NCBI GenBank assembly: GCA_030431455.1
Contig: JAUIJE010000020.1
Location: 1-64,000, forward strand
Length of the DNA stretch: 64,000 bases
From: a bacterium
Lineage (GTDB): Bacteria; Myxococcota; UBA727; JAUIJE01
Reading direction: 5' to 3'
Both the position numbers and the translations under genes were made by a program. The notes under the pieces were generated by a model that searched no databases, was not told the origin of the DNA, and saw only the letters and a program-made list of their open reading frames with translations. Positions 25,246 to 36,732 of the stretch are shown here, piece by piece (position 1 is the first letter of the stretch; the number at the start of each line of letters is the position of its first letter).

Positions 25246-26526
25246 TCATCGCACCATCCGCGCCACGAGCGGCGCGTTCTGCGCGCGGGCCTTGTCCAGC
25301 AACGCTTGGCCCGCGGCGGTCTCGCCCGCCGACAGCCGGACCAGCCCCGCGTGCACCCAGAGCCGCGGGTCGGGCGCGGCCACGCCCTGAAGGTCGTCCA
25401 CCTGGCGCAATGCTTCTGGGCCCCGCCCGGCCCGGGCCAAAGCCAAGGCGTAGATCGACTTGGTCAGGGGGCCGGGCCGGCTCCGCATCTCGCGCTCGGC
25501 CAAGGTCACCGCGCGTTCCGGCTCTTGCCCGGTGAGGGCGAGATATTGGGCCAAGGTGCGCGCGTCGTGGTGCCGCCCGATGCGGGCCAACTGGGCATAG
25601 GCGTCGGCCGCCTCCTGCGCGTTCCCCCGCGCGGCTTCGGCGTCGCCGAGCAACCACGCGGTCTCGGCCAACGGCACCGCCGCGAACGACCGGGTGGCGA
25701 GGGCGGCCGCGTCGCCATACCGCCCCTGTGCGAAGGCCACGCGGGCTTTGCCGAGCAGCGCCTTGGCATAGTTCGGGGTCTTCTCCAGGGCCAGGTCGTA
25801 GCCGGCGTCGGCCCCGGCGATGTCCCCTTCGTACCAGAACATGTCCGCGGTCTGGGTGAGCACGAACGACAAGGGCTCGGTCTGCTTTTGTTCTTGGCCC
25901 GCGCTCACCGCTTGCCGGGCGATGACCCGGGCCGCGGCCACGTCCCCTTGCATCCACGCGAGGTGCGAGGCCCGCGCGTAAGAAGGCAGGTTGGGCTTGA
26001 GGTCGACCATGCGCTGGGTGGCGGCGATGGCGCCCTCGAGGTCGCCGAGCTCAAACAGCGCGTCGGCGAGCAGGCCGTGCACCATCTGCTCGTCGGGGTG
26101 CTCGGCGAGCAGGGCCCGGGCCGCGTCGCGGGCCGCGGCGAACCGGTGATCGGTCAACATCGTCATCACCCGCAATGTCTTTGCCCCCGGGTGGGCGGGG
26201 GCTCGGTCGAGGGCGAGCTGGGCGCAGGCATCGGCGGCGAGCACGTGCACCGGCTCTTGGCCTTGGCGCGCCTTTCGGGCCCAGGCCTGGCCGAGGGCCA
26301 CCAGGCCGTCGGCGGTGGTGCCGTTTTGTTCGACCAGGGTCTGGAGCCTTTGTTGGGCCCGGCCGGCGTCGTCGTCGGCGTGGGCGGCGGGGAGGCACAA
26401 GGCGCGCAACAGCTCGGCCGAGGTGGCGGCCCCTTTGGGCGCGGCGGGCTCGTGGTCGTGGTCGTCCGGCGCCGGGCTCGAGCAGGCGGCGAAGAGCAAA
26501 GACGCGAGCAAAAGTGAATAGCGCAC
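25246..26526 (-). CDS. TPR lipoprotein
   Basis: A 426-residue product. GTG 26526 is chosen because it places a signal peptide with lipobox FAAC directly at the N-terminus and has GAGGTG just upstream. The mature part is acidic and His-rich at first, then a solenoid of about nine TPR-like helical pairs (Ala/Leu/Gly/Tyr spacing, e.g. ALLGKARVAFAQGRYGDA). Proteins of this type accompany DUF4331 and SigK/RskA genes in several phyla. A scaffold role at the membrane is plausible. Terminators lie on both sides. Confidence 0.85.
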   Translation of the reverse strand: MRYSLLLASLLFAACSSPAPDDHDHEPAAPKGAATSAELLRALCLPAAHADDDAGRAQQRLQTLVEQNGTTADGLVALGQAWARKARQGQEPVHVLAADACAQLALDRAPAHPGAKTLRVMTMLTDHRFAAARDAARALLAEHPDEQMVHGLLADALFELGDLEGAIAATQRMVDLKPNLPSYARASHLAWMQGDVAAARVIARQAVSAGQEQKQTEPLSFVLTQTADMFWYEGDIAGADAGYDLALEKTPNYAKALLGKARVAFAQGRYGDAAALATRSFAAVPLAETAWLLGDAEAARGNAQEAADAYAQLARIGRHHDARTLAQYLALTGQEPERAVTLAEREMRSRPGPLTKSIYALALARAGRGPEALRQVDDLQGVAAPDPRLWVHAGLVRLSAGETAAGQALLDKARAQNAPLVARMVR

Positions 26527-26544
26527 AACGCACCTCGTGAAACG

Positions 26545-26580
26545 AAGGAAAAGGCCCCGGGGGCAGGATTGCCCCCGGGG
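26545..26580 (-). terminator. Rho-independent terminator
   Basis: An 11-bp perfect stem (CCCCGGGGGCA/TGCCCCCGGGG, 26555-26580) is followed on the minus strand by CCTTTTCC. It lies just after the DUF4331 gene. Confidence 0.85.
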
Positions 26581-26594
26581 CGGCACACATCACG

Positions 26595-28028
26595 TCACGG
26601 GGCAGGTTGCCCATGGCCCTCCGAGAAGCCTTGCCAGGGAAGGGGAAGGAAAGGCATCTCGGGAAGGAAGTCTTTGTCGTTGTGGTTGACGTTGTCGCCG
26701 ACGGGGAGGGTGCCCGCGGCGAGGATCACCGTGAGCAGCACGTCGGTGACGTCGGCTTGTTCTTGGTTGGGGGCGGCGCCGCCCACCAGGGGCCGGCCGT
26801 TGGGGAAGCCGGAGTCGATGCCCATGTCCACCCGCAGCACGTCGCCCACGGTTTGGATCGCGTGGGCGTCGGGGGAGGGGATGTTCTTCAGATTGATGGT
26901 GTCAATAATGTCGAATCGACCCGCGCCCCCCTCCCCGTGTTTGAGGAACTCGACGGTGGCGGCGTCGACGCCCAGCTCCTCGTAGATGCCGACCACCTCC
27001 GCGTTCTTCACCACCGTGGGGTGCAGGAAGTAGGGGGCGAACTTCTGCAGATCGTGCTTGGGCTTGCTCCGGTTGTAGCGGTCCTTGTCCTGCAGGCCGA
27101 TGAGGGCTTCGTTGACCAGGGGCAGCCCGAGGCGAGACACCTGGACCCAGTGACCGAAGTGGAGGTCATCTTTGTTCTTGCGGAGCACGCTGACCTTGCG
27201 GCGGGAGGCCGCGGCCCACACCCCCAATGTTTGTGCGTCAGAAGGCCCCTCGGTCACCGCTTGCCCGTTCTCGGTCAGCTGCTGGGTGGGGATCTCGAGC
27301 ACGATGGCGTGGCAGTTGAAGCCCGCCACCCCGTCGACGGGGTTGGCCCGGCCGGAGGTGATGTTGGCGAGGTCGAACACACCGCCGAGGTCGACGTAGA
27401 AGCCGTCGTCGCGCGGGCCGGCCCAGGCGCGGCCGCCGCCGTTCATGTCGGTGATGAAGGTGGCGGCGTAGTCGTCGTCGTAGCTGCCCGAGGCGGGTTG
27501 GTAGACCACCGCGTCGGTGCGGGGGCCGATGTTGGGCGGGGCCACCGGGGCGTCGTTGACGATCTTGGTGGCTTGGCCGTTTTCGACCTTCCACACCGAG
27601 AAGGTCTGTTGGGGCGGCGCGGCGGCGATTTGGCGGAAGAACTGGATGCCGTTGAACAGCCCTTCCTCGTCGGCGATGTTGTTCTTGTTCACCTTCTGGG
27701 GCTTCTTGGTCTTGAAGCGGATGTAATACTTGACCGCGTCGTCGAGAGAGTCGCCGCCCCGGGCGATGTGCACCTCGTACCGCACGTTGTCGTCGAACTT
27801 GTGGAAGTTGGGACCGCCGCTCGGTTCCTCGAGGGGGTTGTAGGCGGCGACCACGTAGAGATTCTCGTGGGTGCCGGGGGTGACCCAGGCATAGACGTCG
27901 GTGTTGTCCGCGGCCGGGTCGAGGGAGATGGCGGGGGCCTCCCGGTGACTGGAGGCCAGCGCGGAGGACGGGGCCCACACCGGCGCGAACACGAGGAGGG
28001 CGAGGGGGAGATATTGGGGTTTGAACAT
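26595..28028 (-). CDS. DUF4331 secreted protein
   Basis: A 477-residue product starting at ATG 28028 with AAAGGA upstream. The signal peptide ends in ALAS. The mature N-terminus SSHREAPAISLDPAADNTDVYAW is the DUF4331 hallmark; later NPLEEPSGGPN, YEVHIARGG, and GFNCHAIVLEIP are also typical. These are periplasmic or extracellular proteins of unknown function, often encoded next to ECF sigma/anti-sigma pairs as here. The calcium-like Asp-x-Asn-Asp cluster at the N-terminus is conserved. It follows the beta-propeller gene by 29 bp and probably shares its transcript. Confidence 0.92.
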   Translation of the reverse strand: MFKPQYLPLALLVFAPVWAPSSALASSHREAPAISLDPAADNTDVYAWVTPGTHENLYVVAAYNPLEEPSGGPNFHKFDDNVRYEVHIARGGDSLDDAVKYYIRFKTKKPQKVNKNNIADEEGLFNGIQFFRQIAAAPPQQTFSVWKVENGQATKIVNDAPVAPPNIGPRTDAVVYQPASGSYDDDYAATFITDMNGGGRAWAGPRDDGFYVDLGGVFDLANITSGRANPVDGVAGFNCHAIVLEIPTQQLTENGQAVTEGPSDAQTLGVWAAASRRKVSVLRKNKDDLHFGHWVQVSRLGLPLVNEALIGLQDKDRYNRSKPKHDLQKFAPYFLHPTVVKNAEVVGIYEELGVDAATVEFLKHGEGGAGRFDIIDTINLKNIPSPDAHAIQTVGDVLRVDMGIDSGFPNGRPLVGGAAPNQEQADVTDVLLTVILAAGTLPVGDNVNHNDKDFLPEMPFLPLPWQGFSEGHGQPAP

Positions 28029-28057
28029 GTGAGTTCTTCCTTTCAAGAAGTATCGAA

Positions 28058-29077
28058 TCAGGGAACGAGCACGTAGACGGTGCCGGTGTCGTTGGCTTCG
28101 GAGTCGGCCCAGGCGAACACGTCGGCGTCGTGGGCCCGGTGCAGGCCGGCCGACTCACTGAACGCGTTGATGCCGTCCTCGACCAGACCCACCCGGCCCG
28201 AACCGAGGGCGTAGCGGTAGACCCGGTCGGTGCCGTCCTCGGGATGCAGGCCCGAGATCCAGAGGTGGGCGTCGTCGAGCGACAGCGCACAACCCGCGGG
28301 GTAGCCGACGCCGATGTCGTCGAGCAACACCGTGGCCGCGCCGGCTTCGATCCGCACCAAGGAGGCGAAGGCCGACCCCGGCGCGCTGTCCACCACGTAC
28401 ACGGTGCCGCCCGCGGTCACCGCCAATCCCCCGGGCGCGTCGAGGGGCGCGCCCTCGTGCAGGGTCTCCAACGTCCCCCCGCGGACAAAACGAAACACCG
28501 CCGGCACTTCGTCGTCGGTGCGGCCGCTGAAGTACACATACTCGGCGTCGTCGACCCGCTGCACCACCACCCCGGTGGGGGCGAGCCCGAGGGTGACGTC
28601 GACCGCGCTGGGGGTGCCCCCGGCGGCGTCGAGCGCAAACACCGCGCCCGACGAGGAGGTCTCCTCGTCTTCGAGGGCGGCCCCGTCGGCGATGTAGAGC
28701 GTGGCGCCGTCCAGGCTGACGTCGACATTGACCGGCTGGGACAAGGGGTCCCCGCTGGCCAGGGCGATGGGGGTTCCGCCCTGGGCCGGGACCGAGAACA
28801 CCCCGGCGACATCTTCGCCCTCGGCGTCCGGAGACAGTGCTACATAGTAGGCGGTCGTGCCGTCCGGGCTGAGGGTCGCGTCGAACGGGCTGTGCACGGT
28901 TTCGTCGTTGGCCGCGGGCTCGAGGCTTTGGATCGTGACCGCCTCGGGCTCGCTCTCCGGCTCGCCCTCGGGTTGGGGCTCGGGTCCGTCCCCGGTCTGC
29001 TCGCACCCGGCGGCCCCGGCCACGGCCAGGGACAGGGCGAGCAGGGGTGGGCCGGCATGGCTCATCAGTCTGCGCAT
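28058..29077 (-). CDS. Beta-propeller-like lipoprotein
   Basis: A 339-residue product starting at ATG 29077 with AAGGAGA 4 nt upstream. The signal peptide has lipobox AAGC, followed by an acidic Pro-Glu linker. The body has six or so blades with recurrent motifs such as LSPDGTTAYYV, SLDGATLYIAD, VTAGGTVYVVD and LSLDDAHLWISG, as in NHL/SMP-30-like propellers. It is likely the first gene of a unit with DUF4331. Upstream (minus strand, about 29148) lies AAGTATC, a heptamer also present upstream of the genes starting at 12103 and 17299. Confidence 0.82.
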   Translation of the reverse strand: MRRLMSHAGPPLLALSLAVAGAAGCEQTGDGPEPQPEGEPESEPEAVTIQSLEPAANDETVHSPFDATLSPDGTTAYYVALSPDAEGEDVAGVFSVPAQGGTPIALASGDPLSQPVNVDVSLDGATLYIADGAALEDEETSSSGAVFALDAAGGTPSAVDVTLGLAPTGVVVQRVDDAEYVYFSGRTDDEVPAVFRFVRGGTLETLHEGAPLDAPGGLAVTAGGTVYVVDSAPGSAFASLVRIEAGAATVLLDDIGVGYPAGCALSLDDAHLWISGLHPEDGTDRVYRYALGSGRVGLVEDGINAFSESAGLHRAHDADVFAWADSEANDTGTVYVLVP

Positions 29078-29482
29078 GGGTTCTCCTTCTGCGGTGTTGT
29101 CCGCTGGGGCCCGTACGTGACCGTTGGTCATTTCGGTTCGGATACTTGTGGGTTTCTGCGCGCGGGTGTGGGTCCGGGCGTCACAGATCTGTCCCAGGTC
29201 GCTGATTTTGCGGGGAATTTGGCCGGAGATCGCAACTGCGGTCGGCGGGTCCCGGATGTCATACAGAGGGTCGATCGCCGCGCGCGCCGGAGCGCGGCGG
29301 TCGGTGCCAGCGATGCAGCGTCACTCGCGATGGGGCGAGGGGCCGGACGGGTGTGCCGTTCGGGCGGGCTGCGGCGGTGGTGGGGGTGGGCCCTCGGGGA
29401 GGTTCCCGCAAGGCCCTGAAATTGCTAACGAATTCTGCGAGTTCGCGCACCCCACCGGCGGCGCGCGGCCGTCCCGGCCCGG
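29078..29482. other. 405-bp intergenic region
   Basis: This gap separates two minus-strand genes. I see the likely promoter of the gene starting at 29077 in its left part, but no credible coding sequence. The open frames crossing it are frame shadows of the LamG gene. No strong terminator hairpin with a T-run was found. Confidence 0.5.
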
Positions 29483-32004
<2,522 letters not shown>

Positions 32005-32058
32005 CTGCACATTGTCGAGCATCGTCGGGCGCGGCCGCAAGCGCGGGGCCCTTCGCGC

Positions 32059-32460
32059 CTATTCGAGCGCGTAGTGTCCGACGATGAGCCCGCCGCCGAT
32101 GACCATGCCCACGACCCCGGCCACGGTGGCGCCCACCCCCAAGATCGTGCCGTACTGCCCGAGGTTGCGCCGGCTCGCCTCCGACTCAAAGGGCTGCAGC
32201 GGCAGGTAGGGCAGGCCGGCGTACACCGTGGTCAGCCCGGCCACGCCGGCCACGAGCACGATGACCCCGGCGCCGAGCAGGGTCGAGCCCGTGACCAACA
32301 ACACCAAGGACTCCTCTTCGGTGTCTTGCGGTTGGCTCGGGGCGGGGCCTTCGATGATCTCGGTCTCGGTCAACGGCTCTTCGACCGGCGGGCTCTGTGC
32401 CCAGGCCATCGAAGGCATCCACAGAAGCGCGCAGAGCAGGAGGCGCACCGAGCCAGTCAT
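32059..32460 (-). CDS. Small membrane protein
   Basis: A 133-residue product. A signal peptide ending AWAQ is followed by an acidic Pro/Glu stretch and two Gly/Val-rich membrane helices separated by a short loop with YLPLQPF. No family is recognised. Its ATG overlaps the stop of the response-regulator gene by four bases, and it is the last gene of the lgt operon. The mature N-terminus faces the periplasm by prediction. Confidence 0.72.
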   Translation of the reverse strand: MTGSVRLLLCALLWMPSMAWAQSPPVEEPLTETEIIEGPAPSQPQDTEEESLVLLVTGSTLLGAGVIVLVAGVAGLTTVYAGLPYLPLQPFESEASRRNLGQYGTILGVGATVAGVVGMVIGGGLIVGHYALE

Positions 32461-33134
32461 CGTTGAAAACGATAGCCAACGCCGCGCACGGTGACAAAGA
32501 AACGCGGCTTTTCCGGATCGGCCTCGAACTTCTTGCGCAGCCCGGCGATGAAGTTGTCGACGGTGCGCGCGGTGCCCTCGTAGTCAAAACCCCAGGCCGC
32601 GTCGAGCAGGCTTTCCCGGGACAAGGCCCGGCCTTCGTTCTCCACCAGGTGGAGCAACAGGCTGAACTCCCGGGGGGTGAGGGTCACCTCTTCGCCGGCT
32701 TTTTGCACCGTGCGGCCGGTGCGGTCGACGACCACATCACCAAAGCCCACGGTGTCGGGCACCTCTTCGACCCGTCGACGCAACACCGCGTGCACCCGGG
32801 CGATGAGCTCGGGCAGGCCGAAGGGCTTTTGCACATAGTCGTCGGCCCCGAGGTCGAGGCCCAGCACCTTGTCCTCTTCCATGCCCTTGGCGGTGAGCAT
32901 GATGACCCCGGTGCGCATGCCCCGGCGGCGGATCTCGCGCAGGACCTCGAAGCCGTTCATTTCCGGCAGCATCACGTCGAGGAGCACGAGGTCGGGGCGC
33001 TCGTCCACAATGTGTTTGAGTCCGGTGGCGCCGTCGCCGGCGATGGTGACCTGGAACCCTTCGTGGCGGAGGTTCATCGACAGGCCGGTGGCGATGGACC
33101 GGTCGTCTTCGACGAGCAGGATGCGGTGGGACAC
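32457..33134 (-). CDS. OmpR-family response regulator
   Basis: A 225-residue product from GTG 33134. The receiver domain has acidic pocket Asp10/Asp11, phosphoacceptor Asp53 in LLDVMLP, the conserved TAK, and Lys in VQKPF. A winged-helix DNA-binding domain of the OmpR type fills the C-terminal 95 residues (LTPREFSLL, TVDNFIAGLRKKF, VRGVGYRF). No histidine kinase gene is in the window, so it is an orphan here. It sits inside the lgt operon, coupled to membrane and lipoprotein genes, and it may control the envelope. Confidence 0.94.
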   Translation of the reverse strand: MSHRILLVEDDRSIATGLSMNLRHEGFQVTIAGDGATGLKHIVDERPDLVLLDVMLPEMNGFEVLREIRRRGMRTGVIMLTAKGMEEDKVLGLDLGADDYVQKPFGLPELIARVHAVLRRRVEEVPDTVGFGDVVVDRTGRTVQKAGEEVTLTPREFSLLLHLVENEGRALSRESLLDAAWGFDYEGTARTVDNFIAGLRKKFEADPEKPRFFVTVRGVGYRFQR

Positions 33135-33136
33135 GC

Positions 33137-34270
33137 TCAGAACTCCGTGTATTCCACCGCGTCTTCCACGACGACGGAGGGGGCGTTGTAGGGCCCGTAG
33201 ACCACCCAGAGGTCGAGCAGCTCAAACGAGCAGCCGTTGCCGTCGACGTCGACGGTGAAGTACATGCCCTGGTCGGAGAAGGCGGGGATGAGCTCGGTGC
33301 CCTCGTCGAACAGTTCGCCGTCGACGGTCACGCGGACCTTGCCGTCCCCGATGGTGAAGCTGTAGTTGTGGGCCGCGGTGGGGGTGTCGAGGGCCTGGGG
33401 GGGATTGAGGAACGCGGGGTTGGACGTCTCGGTGGGGGCCACGTCGACCGCGGCGTCGAGGCCTTGGCCAAAGAAGAGCCCGGCGTAGGGCAACGGCGAG
33501 CCGACAAAATCGTCCCCGGTGAGCCCGATGAACAGCGCGTCGCAGTTGGTGCCCACGATGCGGCCCTTGGCGGTGAGGTGGAAGGGCTGGGGCAGGGGGT
33601 TGATGGTGACAAGCTGTTGGTTGTCCTGGAGGGTGAGCTTGTTGTCCGACACCGTGAGGTCGCCGGTGCCGACGTTTTTGTAGAGGGTGCTGTCCACAAA
33701 CCCGACATCGTCGAACCCGTCGTAAAAGGGGAACACCGCCGCCGCGTCGTCGACGATGGTGATCTCCCCTTGCACATGGTCGGTCAGGATCCAGGACAAA
33801 AGCCCCACGTCCCCCGCGGGCACGTCCTCGGGCACGGGGATCCACGCGGTGAGCTGGGACTGCCCGATGTCCCGCCACACCGGGGCCGCGGCCCAGCCCG
33901 CGCGCGGGTCGTCCCCGTCGGCGGCGGCCGTGTCATAGGTCATGAACACCCCGTCGGGGCCGAGCTCTTCGACGGGGAGGACCCCGCCCGCGCCGATCAC
34001 CACCGGCACCGGGGTGCCCGCGGGCAAGGGCTCGCCCGCGTTGTTTTGCACCACCACCGCGCGGCGGGTCTGCCAGCCTTCGCGGAGGGGGTCTTCGGTG
34101 GGCCACACCGGCACGTAGCATTGCCCTTGGCGGCAAAACTTGCCCGGGGCGCAGTCGGTGTCGACGTCGCAGGTGCCGTATCCCTCGGGGACGGTGTCCG
34201 GGGCGAACCAGCACCCGGCGAGCGCCATGGCCGCCGCCAAGCCCATCAGGCGCCGCCGCTGCAGTCTCAT
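33137..34270 (-). CDS. Lipoprotein of unknown function (DUF2341-like part)
   Basis: A 377-residue product starting at ATG 34270, overlapping the upstream PEGA gene by four bases. The lipobox is LAGC, with a short Cys-rich DTDCAPGKFC module. The domain beginning near residue 62 opens GWQTRRAVVVQNNAGEPL, resembling the start of DUF2341 domains, and the second half looks like a LamG-like jelly roll. It ends two bases before the GTG of the response regulator. Predicted surface protein; ligand unknown. Confidence 0.78.
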   Translation of the reverse strand: MRLQRRRLMGLAAAMALAGCWFAPDTVPEGYGTCDVDTDCAPGKFCRQGQCYVPVWPTEDPLREGWQTRRAVVVQNNAGEPLPAGTPVPVVIGAGGVLPVEELGPDGVFMTYDTAAADGDDPRAGWAAAPVWRDIGQSQLTAWIPVPEDVPAGDVGLLSWILTDHVQGEITIVDDAAAVFPFYDGFDDVGFVDSTLYKNVGTGDLTVSDNKLTLQDNQQLVTINPLPQPFHLTAKGRIVGTNCDALFIGLTGDDFVGSPLPYAGLFFGQGLDAAVDVAPTETSNPAFLNPPQALDTPTAAHNYSFTIGDGKVRVTVDGELFDEGTELIPAFSDQGMYFTVDVDGNGCSFELLDLWVVYGPYNAPSVVVEDAVEYTEF

Positions 34271-35280
34271 TCCGACATCTCCAACGCGAACTGCACGCCG
34301 AACCACGCGCCCCCGCCGAGCATCATCACCACCCCGCTGCCCATGAGCACGTCGGCGATGATCGCGGTGTAAAACCCGCGGGTGACGAGGGCCGCGTCGC
34401 GGGGGTAGATGAGTTGTCCGCGCTCGGCCCGGGACTTCACCCCCATGGCGTCGAAGTGGGACAGGACCCCGACCACCACCCCGCTGGCGCCGACCAGCGC
34501 GCCCACCCCGACGAGCAGCCACGGGGCGTAGAGCAACGTCTGGCCCCAATCGCTGCCCTCTTCGGCCGCGTCCGCGTCATAGGGGTCGGCTTCGCGATCC
34601 AATGCCTTTGTGAGCAGGACCTCTTCTTCGGTCACGGCGCCGTTTTTGACGTCCACCCGCCGCTTGATGGTTTTGTAGCCCTTCTTTTTGACCTCGAGCT
34701 GGTGTTCGCCCTCGACCACGCCGGTCACGGGGCCGTCCAGGGGCAACGTGCCCACCCGGTTGCCGTCGAGCAGCACCAAGGCCCCTTCGGTGCCCACGAC
34801 GAGGACCTCGCCGGCCAACGCGGTCGGGGCCACGGCCTTTTTCGCCAACCGCTCCACCGCCTCGAACAGCTCGGTCTCGCTCAGACCCATCGGTTCGCGC
34901 ACGGTGCGGATCGCGCCCTTGTCCTTTTTGGTGTACACCTCGCCGACGATGACCACGTCACCCTCGACCTCCTCGAGGTAGCCCCACACCAAAAAATCGA
35001 TGCCGCGCTCCTTGGCCATCCGGGACAAGCACGAGGGGTGGCCTTTGCACTTTTTCGCGTCTTTCTTGTCGTCCTTGCGCTCCTGGAGCGTGGCGAAGTC
35101 GCCGTCCCGCACCGCTTTGCGCATCAACACCGTGACCCCGAACGCCTCTTTGTCGGTGATGTCGCCCCGGCCATCGAAATCGAAGATCGTGACCACGGGC
35201 TTTTTGTCGGCGGGCCCTTGGGCGTGCACCGCCCCGGCCAAGAGCAGGCCCATCAGCGAAGCCGCCGCGCTCTGCGTCAC
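34267..35280 (-). CDS. PEGA-domain membrane protein
   Basis: A 337-residue product from GTG 35280, one base after the preceding stop. A signal peptide ending VHAQ precedes an alpha/beta domain (about residues 28-150: VVTIFDFDGRGD, FLVWGYLEE, VIVGEVYTKK) resembling lipoprotein-type nucleotide/TolB-like folds. A PEGA domain follows (about 160-225: LDGNRVGTLPLDGPVTGVVEGEHQLEVKKKGY). Two to three membrane helices end the protein. PEGA proteins are common next to kinases and lipoproteins in Myxococcota. Function is unknown. It is translationally coupled on both sides. Confidence 0.82.
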   Translation of the reverse strand: MTQSAAASLMGLLLAGAVHAQGPADKKPVVTIFDFDGRGDITDKEAFGVTVLMRKAVRDGDFATLQERKDDKKDAKKCKGHPSCLSRMAKERGIDFLVWGYLEEVEGDVVIVGEVYTKKDKGAIRTVREPMGLSETELFEAVERLAKKAVAPTALAGEVLVVGTEGALVLLDGNRVGTLPLDGPVTGVVEGEHQLEVKKKGYKTIKRRVDVKNGAVTEEEVLLTKALDREADPYDADAAEEGSDWGQTLLYAPWLLVGVGALVGASGVVVGVLSHFDAMGVKSRAERGQLIYPRDAALVTRGFYTAIIADVLMGSGVVMMLGGGAWFGVQFALEMSE

Positions 35281-35281
35281 G

Positions 35282-35740
35282 TCAGTCCGCCTTCAGCGAC
35301 GGCCGCACCCGCCCGGTCATGGGGTCGAAGACCCAGATCGCCGCGCCGGTGCCCGCGACCAGCCCGGTGGCGAGCCACATCCCGATCGCCCCCCACAAAA
35401 GCCCGGTCTGCAAAAACTCGTACTGGCGTCGCTCGTCGGTGGGGATGATGCGCGCGGCGTCCACCTGGGCGAAGTGCAGGGCGTAAAAGGCGCTCGTGAG
35501 GTGCAGCGCGAGGGCGCCCGCGGCCGGCACCGCCGAGACCGCGGCGAACTGAAACGCGATGTCGTCGGCGGGGACCTCGATGGGGGTCTCGTCGTAATCG
35601 GGACGCGCGGGGGGCTCGCCCGCGGTGATGAACAGGCTGTTATCCGGGCTCTTGCAGCCTTCGGTGGCGTCGTACACGTCGGTGCACGTCGGGTTCTGGG
35701 TGGAGACAACGCTGAGGAGCACCAGCGCGGTGAGCATCAT
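35282..35740 (-). CDS. Small membrane protein in lgt operon
   Basis: A 152-residue product starting at ATG 35740 (or the adjacent ATG 35737), overlapping the lgt stop codon. An N-terminal signal-like segment is followed by a Cys pair (CTDVYDATEGC) and two or three membrane helices. The family is not recognised. The coupling to lgt and to the PEGA gene suggests that all belong to one envelope unit. Confidence 0.72.
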   Translation of the reverse strand: MMLTALVLLSVVSTQNPTCTDVYDATEGCKSPDNSLFITAGEPPARPDYDETPIEVPADDIAFQFAAVSAVPAAGALALHLTSAFYALHFAQVDAARIIPTDERRQYEFLQTGLLWGAIGMWLATGLVAGTGAAIWVFDPMTGRVRPSLKAD

Positions 35741-36606
35741 TCCTCCGCCGGCGCCGCTCCCTCGTCGGGCGGGGCCGCGCCGAGGGGGTACCCCCGTTGG
35801 CTGCGCCGGTAAAGGGCGAACCAGGTCAACAGCAGCACCGGCAGCACCGACAAGGACACCAGCTGCGACGTCGACAAGGTGCCGCCGAGCCACACCCCGC
35901 GATCGCCGTCGCCGCGGAACATCTCACTGAAAAAGCGCCACGTCGCGTAGGCGGACAGGGTGGCGATGAAGACCTCGCCCCCGAAGCGTTTCTTTTTGTA
36001 GAGCAGGGCCATGACCACGAGGGCGAGTACGCCGAAGGCGACGTCGTACAGCTGCACCGGGTGCACCGCGACGCCGTGGGTCTCATGGCTGACCGGGAAG
36101 TGAATCGCCCAGGCCACGTCGCTGGGCTTGCCGTAGCAGCAGCCGGCGAGCAGGCAGCCGAGCCGGCCGACCACCACCCCCCCGAGAATAAACCCAGGGG
36201 CGGCGTAGTCCCCCACCGCGAGGGGATCGTCGTCGGGCGCGCGCCGCAGCACGAACACCAACCCCATCAAGGTCCCGACGACCACGCCGCCGTAGAACAC
36301 AAAACCGGGCTCAAACAACCGCGCCCAATGCCAGGGGTCCTCGCGCAGCAGGTCCCAGAGCCCGGTGGCGATGGTGCCGTCGGACAAGACGTGGCCTTTG
36401 GCCTCGAACAATGTGTGGAACAGCTTGGCCCCGAGCACCGCGGACAACACGATGACGATGATGCCGTCGATGATGTCGCGCCAATCGCGGCCGTCTTGGC
36501 GCGCGAGGTAGACCCCGATGGCGGCGGCCACCGCGTAGCCGAGCACCTGGGCCAGCACGTAGGCGTGCAGCTGGGTGTCACCGATGTGAAGAAGCACCGG
36601 GCGCAT
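35737..36606 (-). CDS. lgt: Prolipoprotein diacylglyceryl transferase
   Basis: A 289-residue product starting at ATG 36606. Seven membrane helices are predicted. The Lgt signature region reads GGVVVGRLGCLLAGCCYGKPS, with the essential Arg, and HPVQLYD is the conserved His-Pro-x-Gln-Leu-Tyr motif; WRFFSEMFRGD holds another conserved Arg/Glu. It transfers diacylglycerol to the lipobox Cys of prolipoproteins, the first step for the many lipoproteins encoded around it. It is the first gene of a six-gene unit running to 32059 with overlaps or gaps of at most two bases. Confidence 0.94.
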   Translation of the reverse strand: MRPVLLHIGDTQLHAYVLAQVLGYAVAAAIGVYLARQDGRDWRDIIDGIIVIVLSAVLGAKLFHTLFEAKGHVLSDGTIATGLWDLLREDPWHWARLFEPGFVFYGGVVVGTLMGLVFVLRRAPDDDPLAVGDYAAPGFILGGVVVGRLGCLLAGCCYGKPSDVAWAIHFPVSHETHGVAVHPVQLYDVAFGVLALVVMALLYKKKRFGGEVFIATLSAYATWRFFSEMFRGDGDRGVWLGGTLSTSQLVSLSVLPVLLLTWFALYRRSQRGYPLGAAPPDEGAAPAEE

Positions 36607-36732
36607 GCGTCTGACATGACATGGTGGGGGCCGAATGACAAAACCAGCGGATCTGTGCCGCTTGGCCGGGGGCCAAAGGTCCGCTCGTCCGGCCGCTTTG
36701 TCGAACCGTGTGCGGCGGGGTAGGACCGCCTG

